64,000 nt of DNA from Ypsolopha sequella (lineage: Eukaryota; Arthropoda; Insecta; Lepidoptera; Ypsolophidae). This document shows, piece by piece, positions 43,970-53,560 of the stretch. The stretch lies in the NCBI GenBank assembly GCA_934047225.1, contig CAKOHE010000006.1, positions 62,001 to 126,000 of the forward strand, read 5' to 3'. The position numbers were made by a program, and so were the translations under genes. Below the pieces are notes generated by a model, which was not told the DNA's origin, searched no databases, and was given only the letters and a program-made list of their open reading frames with translations. Numbering within the stretch: the stretch's first letter is position 1; the number at the start of each line of letters is the position of its first letter.

Positions 43970-44100
43970 TCTAAAATGGCACCAGAAGCTGTAAAGGGCC
44001 CAAGGCTCATGATTGGTTTGTACTGTTGTCATGCAACACTCGGCCAGCCGTGATTGGTCGACTCAAAGATAGTGAATGCTATTGGAGCCGTTGCCATTAA
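43970..44100 (+). repeat. Dispersed repeat, copy 2
   Basis: Matches the minus strand of 10090-10245 in three ordered blocks. Confidence 0.55.
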
Positions 44101-44788
44101 ATTTTTTGTTCAACACACTTTATCGTGGGGTCATTTTTCAGCTTCTATGTTTTTTTTCGTTCGCTGCATAGAACCTACCTACTATGACGTTTTTCACGTA
44201 GTTTGGTTTATTATAATGTGGGTTACCAAATAATTTTAATCGTGTTTGTTTATTATTTAATTTCTCTGATAATATAAGATTTTAGCTTAATAAAATTATT
44301 ACGTTCAGAAAAACTTTGTTTTATCAATTTATTTAACGTTTTTTTAGCGTTTTCGCTATTTATTTTTGCTAGTTCGTAATAATTTTAAATAGGAAACACA
44401 AAATAAAACAACATGTCAATTCGCCATTGTATCGTCCATAGACACGAACTTTTTATTTTTTTTTATGAGAACGCGAGAGCGTTCCATTTTATACATTCTC
44501 AACAGTTTTTAAAGATGTCGGAAACCTCTTTTACTTGCTAGCGATTATAAATCTGAAAAACCAGGAAAAGAAAAAAAAAAACTTGTTTAATGCAATAGTA
44601 TAATTTATTTTAATGGGATTGTACCCCAAACATACGCTCTGAGCACAATATCACCGACGTGTAAACACATCAAACACCTGTTCTGCTAATCTTCTTTCAA
44701 ATCCAAAGGCAGGACAGTTTTCTCTCACCCCTGATCGACTGAGTAAGCACATTCTTTATTTAGATTAGACACCTTGTCAATTAGTTAA

Positions 44789-45204
44789 GGGGCTATGCGA
44801 ATTTTATTTTTGTCACTGTCACTCCAAGCGAAAAATCGCGCAGTGCGAGAGGGGCGGATTCAGGGCAAAAGGGAAAAAAGTTGGTTTTATATTTTTATTA
44901 AAAAAACTAAAATAGCTAGCAAAATTTCAAATATCAAATCTCTAGATATTGTTGAAACACACCTAATAAAATATGTTTGAGTTCTGTATATGGTTCCTAT
45001 TCGTCAAACGAGGAGAAAAAGTGTGTTTGATGACCTCATTTCAACAATTATTTTCATCAAGGAAAATGTATCCAAACATGTTTTCCAATTTCAAAACCCT
45101 AGATTATATAGTCATAATGCATATACCAGAAATTTATTAAAATTTTCCATTTATTTCATAAAATACACAGAAAAGAAACACCCGTATTTTTTTCGCATAT
45201 CGCC
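44789..45204 (+). mobile_element. TTAA-type MITE, 416-bp full-length copy
   Basis: Flanked by TTAA (44785-44788 and 45205-45208). The ends GGGGCTATGCGAA and TTCGCATATCGCC form a TIR of about 13 bp. It has the same length (416 bp) as the copy inserted in the Ty3 element at 52132-52547, about 95% alike by eye. A TTAA target suggests mobilisation by a piggyBac-type transposase. The two ORFs inside recur in the other copy only because the DNA is repeated. Confidence 0.88.
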
Positions 45205-45756
45205 TTAACCAAAATATATCCTACGAAATATCAAAACAAATCCATCACAGATTAATTAAAACATGACCGAAAACAAATTGTCTAAAATTCTTTGTCATAA
45301 AAAAATAAAATATTTGTTACAATTCAGAAAATTTCAGTTTAAAATTATAAATTAGGTTCTTATAAAATATTACAGGACAAAAAACCAAAGATTTTCATCT
45401 GATTAACTTATATGATGTATATATATGTATAATAAAATGCAACTGTAAAGTGAGGCATTTCTGTGGCGCTTGGCGTCGCACCTTGGGTCGGAGCGTGGTG
45501 TTGCCAGAGCCATCTGAACACCAATACTCAACACGATTTCGTAGCAACTTCAACAATAAAATTATGCTAGTTGCATTTGGGAATATAAATATTAAAATTT
45601 CTATTAAAATCGATCACTTTAATTTCTTGAGTATGTATTCAAAATATATATTCAATCAATATATTTGAGGTATGCGGCGTTGAGCTTACTGACCATAAAG
45701 TCATAATAGTTTGTATTTATAGAATACCTGACAAGAAAGGTATATCAAATGCTTCG

Positions 45757-46929
45757 ATGTTTCTAAAGATATTTAAAAAGCTACTTCATTATATCTCCAA
45801 CAAATGTAACAAGAAAATAATTATCTGCGGAGACTGGAATATAAATATTATTAAAAATAATGTGCATTCAGCAGATTTGAAAAGTACAATTCTTAAACAT
45901 AATTTAAACATCCAAAAAAAAAAGCCTACCAGAAAAAAATCATGCCTTGACTTATTTATCAGCAACATACGAAATGCAATTGGAATTGTAGAAGAGCTTG
46001 GACTATCTGATCATAACACAGGACAATTCCTTACATTTCCAATAGAAAAAAAGTCAGAGATAAAATACTGGTTTGAATATAAAAGAGATTATAATGCTGA
46101 AAATATAAGGAAATTCCATGATGCAATAAGTTCTTTATCGTTTTCTGGAGTGTTTGAAATTTCGGACACAAATGAAGCTTTTAATGCATTCCATGACCTC
46201 ATAACGTTGTTCTTTAATCTTTGCTTCCCAGTCATAAAAGTAAAAATTTTAAACAAAAAATGTTCATTGAAGTGGATAACAAAAGGTATAAAGCGAAGTT
46301 GTAAAACCAAAAGAATACTGTACCACAATTATCTGAATGAAAAACACAATAAAAAAGATAATAAGAGTAAATATATTTTTATATATGCTGATTTTAACAA
46401 TGTTTTAAAAAACACAATGCTTGCCGCACAAAGGCTATGTAATTCAAAATATATAAGAAATGCCAGCAATAAATGCAAAGCGTCATGGAACATTATTAAC
46501 AAAAATGTGCAATCTCAAATACAACAAAAAGAAATATCTAAGATAATACATAATAATATTGAATTTAATAAGCCAAAAGAGATTGCCGAGTTATTTAATA
46601 ATTTTTTTATTGAAACTGTTGAAAATAATGTCCATACGAATAGTAATAAAAAATCGCCATTCATTAAAACATCTGTTAATTCTATATTCTTTTCTCCAGT
46701 AAGTGAAGAAAAAATAGAAAAGTTGATCTTACAATTAAAAAATACCTCTGCAGTTGGTATTGACAATATTGGTACTCACATAATTAAAATTTGCTCAAGG
46801 ATAATTTCGAGGCCACTATGCTACATTATTAACCTATCGATAGAACAAGGTGTATTTCCGGAGAGACTTAAGTACTCAATTGTAAAGCCTTTGTACAAAA
46901 AAGGAATAGAGACAGACCTGATTAACTAG
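45757..46929 (+). pseudogene. LINE ORF2 segment: endonuclease C-terminus and RT N-terminus
   Basis: This 390-codon open frame includes GDWNIN (endonuclease core) near residue 46-51, SDHN near 106-109 and the RT entry motif YSIVKPLYKKG near the end. The true protein began upstream, since coding similarity extends back to about 45660, so the first ATG here is not the start. Confidence 0.85.
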
Positions 46930-46936
46930 ACCTGTT

Positions 46937-47236
46937 GTGTTGATATCGATACTGTCTAAAGTGTTTGAAAAAGTAGTTTATGAAAAAATTACTTCCGTTT
47001 TAAATCAAAACCAAATTTTGAGTAAATGTCAATTTGGTTTCCAAAAACATTGTTCAACATCTTTGGCATGTTTCTCTCTTATTAAAATATTATCACAACG
47101 TGTAGATGATCGACAACCCGTGACGGGATTATTTCTTGATATGAGTAAAGCATTTGACTTTGTATGTCATAGTAAGTTACTTTCAAAGCTTTATGAATAC
47201 GGCATAAGAGGTCCACCTCTAAAATTGCAATACTAA
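46937..47236 (+). pseudogene. LINE ORF2 segment: RT palm part 1
   Basis: LISILSKVFEKVVYEKITSV, then QFGFQKHCSTSLACFSLIKI and GLFLDMSKAFDFVCHSKLLS give RT blocks 2-4. The aspartate of LDMSKAFD is a catalytic residue. The segment ends where unrelated sequence begins at about 47237. Confidence 0.88.
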
Positions 47237-47491
47237 TATACTAAAAACAATAAAAAAAAAAATATATATGTCACGTTCTTAGTAAAACTAACAATATTAA
47301 CTAAACTAAACGAACAAAATCTCAAAATGTTTACAAGTCATCAACAGAGTACAAGCACCTATCTAATAAGAACTGCTTTAGTTTATTTTTAAACGTGAGT
47401 TGGCTGGTAATTTGTTTAAGTTCTGTTGGCAATTTGTTGAACAACTGAACTGATATTAAACCATAGACAACAGTGCACCGAGGTAAGCAGG

Positions 47492-47812
47492 ATGAAAAAC
47501 AACGTTAAATGTGTATTTAGATCAAACTTAAGGCTTAATAATTACGGAGTACCACAAGGGAGTATTTTGGGGCCACTTTTGTTTTTGATTTACATTAATG
47601 ACATGCCTGAAAACATAGGTCAAAATTGTATTTTGTTTGCTGACGATACTACTGTTGCTGTAAAATGTAATGACGTAACTAAAATGGATACTGAAATAAA
47701 TGAATCTTTAAACAATGTAACTGACTGGTTAAAAATAAACAATTTAAAAATTAACGTTAATAAAACGAAATTATTACAATTTCACACCTACCAATCAGAA
47801 AGGCCAAAATAA
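47492..47812 (+). pseudogene. LINE ORF2 segment: RT palm part 2 with FADD
   Basis: NYGVPQGSILGPLLFLIYIN, then NCILFADDTTVAVKCND (catalytic FADD) and INVNKTKLLQFHT (thumb entry). It stops at a TAA at 47810-47812, and similarity resumes at 47846. Confidence 0.9.
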
Positions 47813-47845
47813 AATATTGTTCATAATGGCGAAAAACTGGAAGAA

Positions 47846-48454
47846 GTGGACACCGCAGTTTTTTTAGGGATAAAAATAGACAAACACCTGAGTTGGAAAG
47901 CACATATACTTAGTTTATGTAAACGTGTGAACAGGTTTATGTTTGCGTTAAGGAGAATCAGACAGATCATTTCCAAAGAAGCAGCTGTTACCGCTTATCA
48001 TGGTTACGTAGGATCGATACTTAGATACGGTATTGTGTTGTGGGGCAATTCAGTAGACATTGATAAAGCCTTTAAAGTACAAAAAAAATGTGCCCGGACT
48101 ATTTGTGGAGCGCATTATTTAGAACCGTGTGAGCCATTATTTAAAAAGCTTGGTATACTTCCTTTGCCATGTGTATACATCCTGGAAATTTGTATATTTG
48201 TTAAAAAATATTCTTACCTATTTAAAACAAGGGCTGAAGAGGGATGCAGGAGTGTTCGTCATCATCATAAACTGTATGCCCCTAAATTTAATTTAAAATT
48301 ATTCAGTAATAATGCTTTTTATATGTGTATAAAGTTGTATAATAAATTACCTAATGATCTCAAAGAATATCGTATGCCAAATTTTAAACACAGGCTTAAA
48401 TTATATTTACTAGATCAATCTTATTATAGCGTTAATAAATTTCTTGATCAATGA
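47846..48454 (+). pseudogene. LINE ORF2 segment: thumb and C-terminal domain
   Basis: VFLGIKIDKHLSWKAHILSL, then RRIRQIISKEAAVTAYHGYV, LRYGIVLWGNSVDIDKAFKV and QKKCARTICG are typical of the C-terminal third of Jockey/CR1-type RT proteins. It ends at the natural stop. Confidence 0.88.
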
Positions 48455-48645
48455 ATTGTAATAAATAATTAATGATGACATAATGTATATAATTAATTTA
48501 CTATTGACTAATATATTTTAAGGAATTAATATTTGCACACCACAATGTGGTCGAATTTGTGAATCAATTTATTATTATAATTTTGTTATATTTAATGTAC
48601 CAAATTCTGAAGCAAATAAACGTTTTGATTGATTGATTGAATGCA

Positions 48646-49391
48646 TAGTCTATTAAAAATGCTAGATTTATAATTACAACCTACCTTATTATTCTCACTG
48701 TAGCGATAGGATCGAAAATCTTAAAATTCTCGTAATAAAATACACTATCCAATACATATCTTGTAACAACACTTAGTCTATAATTCAACTATTTAATTCA
48801 GTTTTGAAACTACGTACTACTTACAGATAGTGTTACAACCTTTGCTCTGGATAAAATAAACATAAGTAATATTGAATTTTTACTTGCATTTGTTGTATAA
48901 AATACGCCCAGAGATAGAGTCTTCTTTGTTGCAATATTTGATTTTTGATTGTTCATAACTTAGTTAAACGCAGTTCCTTTTCATTCTGGAATTGAGTGAA
49001 TGAATAATTAACCAACTGCAAGCTGTCTCTTGATCCAATAATTTGTTATAATGGGCACGAAAAATACTTAATGAAGTTTACGCTCTCTCTCTTGGCTTTA
49101 ATAAGACGTCTATTTCAAAATACCTAGCTATGTTGTACTTATAGAACTTATTTAATCGCCCGTGAAGCATTATGGCATGTTCTCACCTTATAGCTAATTA
49201 CTTAGTGCTATCTACAACCTAAGCTGTATCGATGTAACGTCGTTTAAAGAATACTGTACTTGACTAATGCCTTGGACGGCTACAACAATGATGGCACGTT
49301 AGTCACACTTATACATAAACCGACAAAGTCCTACGCCCGCGTGGCTCTCCACTCACAGTGGAATCGGTTCCTTCCATTTCGCTCACTCATT
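48646..49391. other. Intergenic or 3' UTR sequence
   Basis: No gene or clear repeat. The bases next to 49391 would be the 3' UTR of the minus-strand transporter. Confidence 0.35.
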
Positions 49392-49720
49392 TCAAGGGAC
49401 AAGCGCAGGGAGGCTTCCGTTGATGAATGCCTCGGTGACATTGGTGACTTCAGCGTGGCCGTGGCTCCCGTGGTCGCCGGAGAACTTAATAATTATCTTC
49501 TCTAGCGACGTCCAGGTTCCGACAATCAGACCAAGCACACCGAAAAGCACGACGATGGCGTTCTTTATGACCATCCAGAGCCTCTTAGACTTTGATACAT
49601 AGTACCAGTAGGTACAGCTCTGAATAAAGGCCGGAAAGGCGAATCAGAGGGCTGACAGACAGAGGGCTCCGAACAGGGATATGAACAAGTCCAGCTCGGG
49701 GACCGCGGCCGCCATTCCGA
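49392..49720 (-). pseudogene. SLC36-type amino acid transporter, last exon with in-frame TGA
   Basis: On the minus strand the acceptor is CTCTTTGCAG|TCGG at 49721/49720 and the stop is TGA at 49394-49392. Two bases complete the codon from the exon ending at 57026. It encodes GMAAAVPELDLFISLFGALC, then LSAL, an in-frame TGA at 49646-49644, then FAFPAFIQSCTYWYYVSKSK, RLWMVIKNAIVVLFGVLGLI and VGTWTSLEKIII. These are the last membrane helices of proton-coupled amino acid transporters (pathetic-like), which move amino acids across lysosomal and plasma membranes. The codon at the TGA is normally glycine in the LSALG..FPA block. Apart from this, the frame is clean to the natural stop. It is either a nonsense allele or pseudogene, or a base error. 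Confidence 0.85.
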
Positions 49721-50070
49721 CTGCAAAGAGAAGAGTCATTACATTAAACCTGTTATTATAAAATACTAGCCTATGAGAAACTTTCCCTATACACTGGTGT
49801 GTAGAATATATTGGGTATTTACATATGAAATTGCCGTTTTCTATAGAGAATTTGAAGGAAACTCAATTTTCAGTACTAAATTTTTTTAATTTTTTTAGGA
49901 TTGACAAATCCAAATTATGTCATTTATTTTGTGTATGAATGAGACAACATTAAGCTAACAGCAACATTAATTGAATTTTTGAAAAGTGTCAGCTGTTAAA
50001 AATATTACGAATCTTATCATGGAAATGGATGGCACTTAGGACGAACTGTTTTTGAAAATTAAATGTTTAT

Positions 50071-50074
50071 AATC
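50071..50074. repeat. Ty3/gypsy target site duplication, left
   Basis: AATC precedes the left LTR. The same AATC follows the right LTR at 56551-56554. Confidence 0.8.
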
Positions 50075-50318
50075 TGAAGTATAGTAATTACGTATACACA
50101 TTGTTTTATAGCAATACTGCGACATGCCGCTACTGACTGCAACATTGCGACGCATACTGCTTATTTAGCAATAAGTAGTTATATTAAAGAATATTGTACA
50201 GTTTTCGGGTTCTCTCTATTTTGGCAGTTGACCATTAAACATGTCAACTTAACGTCTGTGTTTCAATCACCACTCCAGACTTCTACACTACAGACCCTTG
50301 GCCAATCCTGTTATTTGA
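50075..50318 (+). repeat. Ty3/gypsy 5' LTR
   Basis: 244 bp from TGAAGTATAGTAATTACG to CCTGTTATTTGA. The boundaries are set by comparison with 56307-56550, by the flanking AATC and by the primer binding site that follows directly. The 3' terminal dinucleotide is GA rather than the usual CA. Confidence 0.88.
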
Positions 50319-50336
50319 TGGCGACCCATACCAGTC
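50319..50336 (+). other. Ty3/gypsy primer binding site
   Basis: TGGCGACCCATACCAG begins at the first base after the LTR. The TGG start fits pairing with a tRNA CCA end. The tRNA was not identified. Confidence 0.75.
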
Positions 50337-50834
50337 TTACCTGTGAAGATTTTTAAAGTTATAACTGAAGAAGCGAAGACAAAAAGAAGATGACGTATCA
50401 ACACCAAGGAAGGAAAAAACTACAATACCAGAAGATCAGAAGACCAGAGAAACTGCAGCAATTTTAAGAAGAAAAATCAAGAAAGAAACTTGGTACTTCG
50501 TGTACAGCAGAAAATATTATAGAAGAATCGTGCATAAGAAAAGGTTAATATGCTCAAGCCTAATAGGAGATCGAAGGACATGCAGGGCGCCGGCAGATAC
50601 ATAGTACGGGTCAAATAAGGAGCAGCTGGAAGCCTGTTCGAGTCCGATGACCGATGACCACCACAGCACGTTTCAACCGACGTCAGCGTGACCTACATAA
50701 TGCTAAGCGGTAACATACCTAACTGCGCACAATTCTGTAAGTTTTTGAACAAAAGTTTTTGCATTCAACTTAAATGATTTAATTTAGTAGTTTTGCTTAT
50801 CATGCCGTAATTTTAATTGTCGATTCATTGTAAT

Positions 50835-52045
50835 ATGTCCGATCAGTTAAAGGAATTACATATTAAAATAAATTTAATTAAGGAATACTTGGTAAAAATC
50901 GGTCCAGAACGTCGTAAGAAAGATATAGCTCATAAGAAGTTACAGGAAGCTGAAAATGAATATAAAAACTCGATGGTATTTTGACTCAGTTGAACCAAGA
51001 AACTATAGAAGAGCAGCTAAGCACTGAATCCACAGATTTATTTCAGAAATTGATAAATGAAATAACTATTGCTTATAATAAGATTGTTAGTTTACTATCA
51101 AAGATAGATAATAGTTGCCAAACTGGGGAAGGTAATTTTGTAGAAATTGAGCCTAAGTTATCGCAAAAGTTATCAAAAATGGCTGACTCTTTTGATATTA
51201 AAACGGCTATTTCCCTGTTGCCTGTTATGAATGGCCAGGAACAAGTGACCAACCAGCTCGTCGATGGGATATTGTTGTATAGCTCTCTTATTAGTGAATC
51301 TAGTAAAAACCAGCTTATTGAGTTTGTGTTAAAAACGCGACTTTCAGCTAGTGCAAAGTTGCGACTGAAAAGTACTTACAGCAGTATCCAATATTTAGTT
51401 AATGATATTCGCAAGTTTTTACTTCCGAAAAAATCGACTGTTGCTTTACAAACGCAGCTATTTCAAATTACACAAGGTCGTAGGTCTATTGAGAAGTTCG
51501 GTACAGAGCTGGAAGAGTTATTTGTCAATCTGACGATTGCTCAAGCAGATGATGAACCGTCTAAGTTTGAGGTCTTGCGCCCTCTTAATGAAAAAACTGC
51601 TATCAAGCGGTTTGCGGATGGTTTGTCCGACCAGCGGCTTAGTACTGTTATCGCGTCGCGACAGTTTGATTCGCTACCCGAAGCTATTAGGGCAGCAGTA
51701 GATGAACAATCTATGTCTACCCAGCCTCAGAACCAAACAATGCATTTTGGGTCCACCAAATTGTACCAGCATAAACGCTATCATAATCGCGGTTTCCGTG
51801 GCCGAGGAAATTATTCGAATAAAAATTTTGTTCATAATAATAGTTCCAATCATAACAATAATCGAGGTCAACAAACTTACTTTATAAGTGCAGATTATCG
51901 AGGTAGACACAAGAATGGTCAGCGTCAGCAAACACGCGGCGGCGGCCACTCACGTTTCCAGCGCATTCAGCATAACGCGTTAGAGTACGACGGCCAGGAA
52001 AGGCTTCAAAATAATAACGAACGTATAGAGTTTTTTCGTACCTAA
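50835..52045 (+). pseudogene. Ty3/gypsy Gag, with an early frameshift
   Basis: An ATG at 50835 opens a 49-codon frame (MSDQLKELHIKINLIKEYLV, ending NSMVF) that stops at 50982-50984. The main gag frame opens at about 50963 and runs to the TAA at 52043-52045. The switch between frames around 50963-50980 marks a frameshift next to a short T-run. The main part has a capsid-like helical region (MADSFDIKTAISLLPVMNGQ, FQITQGRRSIEKFGTELEEL). It ends in an Arg/Gly/Asn/His-rich tail (RGFRGRGNYSNKNF) and has no CCHC knuckle, as in several insect lineages. Gag would form the particle that packages element RNA. Confidence 0.85.
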
Positions 52046-52131
52046 ACCGAGCAATCATTTTATTTTTAGTTTTAACAACTTTTGTGTTATTACTTGCCAG
52101 TTAAGGGATGGTGATGAGTTAAATTTATTAA

Positions 52132-52547
52132 GGCGATATGCGAAAATAATACGGGTGTTTCTTTTCTGTGTATTTCATGAAATAAACGGAAAATTTTAAT
52201 AAATTTCTGGTATATGCATTTTGACTATATAATCTAAGGTTTTGAAATTGGAAAACATGTTTGGATAAATATTCCTCGATAGAAATAATTGTTGAAATGA
52301 GGTCTTCAAAGAAAATTTTTCTCCTCGTTTGACGAATAGGAACCATATACAGAACTCAAACATATTTTATTAGGTGTGTTTCAACAATATCTAGAGATTT
52401 GATATTTGAAATTTTGCTAGCTATTTTAGTTTTTTTAATAAAAATATAAAACCAACTTTTTTCCCTTTTGCCCTGAATCCGCCCCTCTCGCACTGCGCGA
52501 TTTTTCGCTTGGAGTGACAGTGACAAAAATAAAATTCGCATAGCCTC
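52132..52547 (-). mobile_element. TTAA-type MITE inserted in the Ty3 protease region
   Basis: 416 bp flanked by TTAA (52128-52131, 52548-52551). The ends GGCGATATGCGAA and TTCGCATAGCCTC are inverted. It is the reverse-orientation twin of 44789-45204. It interrupts the pol frame between DELNLL and the active-site DTGAS codons (52555-52569), and removing it with one TTAA leaves those codons in one frame. Confidence 0.93.
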
Positions 52548-52551
52548 TTAA

Positions 52552-53560
52552 TTGACACTGGAGCCAGTCTATGTATTTTGAAATATGAATGGTTATTAAA
52601 AAATGGGGATTTATTGAATTTAATACAACAGGATAAGTTGGTAATTAAAGGAATAAGTGGTAATTTAGAGTCTATTGGCTATATTAATTTAGATATTATT
52701 ACTAAGAATGTGGTTTTTGAACAAAAGTTCTACGTTTTCAAGAACTTATCTTGCACCGCAGAGGGGATACTCGGGCAAAATTTTTTCACGCGATATTCCG
52801 CGATGTTAAATTATAAAGATATTATATATTATATTATATATATTATATAATATATATATATATATATATATAATTGCTTAAAACTACAAATTATAAAGAT
52901 GGTACTTTGAGTTTAGAAAACCAAGACCAGTCTATTGTTGTACAAGTAAGTGGAAACTTGTTTACAATTCCGCCACGATGCGAAATGATCAAACACATCC
53001 CGACGACACTATGTAGTGATTGCGTAATTTTAGTTAGGGAAATACATAAGGGAGTGTATACAGCGGGTGTCATTTCGAAACCACAGAATGGACTTATTCC
53101 AGTTAGAATTTTAAATACCACGGATAGTTCAATTAAGGTAGATATTTTGGATTTAGAAGTCATTAGACTGAATCATTTTGATGTTTGCAAGTTTGACAAA
53201 GATAGTATTAGTTCCAATAGAGTTCGAACTTTGCTTAATTTACTTGATTTGCATTCTTATTTAAATAAAGAAGATCAAAAGAGCATTGAAAACGTGTGTG
53301 CCAAATACGCCGACGTTTTTCATTTACCAGGAGATACGCTCTCCACAACTAATTTAATTAAACATTCTATTAAATTGAAAGATAATACGTCCTCAGTGTA
53401 CGTGAAGCCTTATAGATTGCCAAATGCAATGAAAGGAGAAGTTCAAAGGCAGATTGATGAAATGCTTAGGAATGACATTATTGAGGAGACCACTTCTGAA
53501 TGGTCAAGCCCTGTACTTTTAGTTCCTAAAAAGACTGATAAGTCAGGAGATAAAAAATGA
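52552..53560 (+). pseudogene. Ty3/gypsy pol: protease and RT N-terminus, broken
   Basis: Directly after the MITE the frame reads IDTGASLCILKYEWLLKNGD, with DTG as the retropepsin catalytic motif, then GILGQNFFTRYSAMLNYKD. The reading runs into an (AT)n tract (52815-52873) that ends it. A new open stretch (52874-53560) carries the inter-domain linker and RT fingers (HSIKLKDNTSSVYVKPYRLP, VQRQIDEMLRNDIIEETTSE, WSSPVLLVPKK). It ends at a TGA overlapping the next ORF by four bases, at a point where RTs usually continue through KxWRxxxDYR. The lesion is a small frameshift at 53557. Confidence 0.88.

Larger units (their letters stand above)
45660..48645 (+). mobile_element. Non-LTR retrotransposon (CR1/Jockey-like), 5'-truncated and broken
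   Basis: Order along the plus strand: the C-terminal half of the APE endonuclease (VCIYRIPDKK, IIICGDWNIN, GLSDHNTGQF), the RT fingers and palm (YSIVKPLYKKG, LSKVFEKVVYEKI, LDMSKAFDFVCHS, GVPQGSILGPLLFLIYINDM, ILFADDTTV), and the C-terminal domain to the TGA at 48452-48454. A 3' UTR ends in a (GATT)n tail at 48625-48640. Damage: the frame breaks at 46926-46937 after ETDLIN, where protein similarity continues in the next frame. About 250 bp of unrelated sequence (47237-47491) separates the KAFD and PQG motifs, and another break lies near 47812. FADD catalytic residues are present, but the copy cannot be active. Confidence 0.9.

Noticed and set aside
44795..45208. Two small ORFs (61 and 72 codons) repeated at 52128-52541
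   Set aside because: They recur because the 416-bp MITE recurs. They differ between copies without coding constraint, and the diverged copies do not keep them open.
46089..46766. Minus-strand ORFs over the LINE
   Set aside because: Shadows of the plus-strand endonuclease/RT frame.
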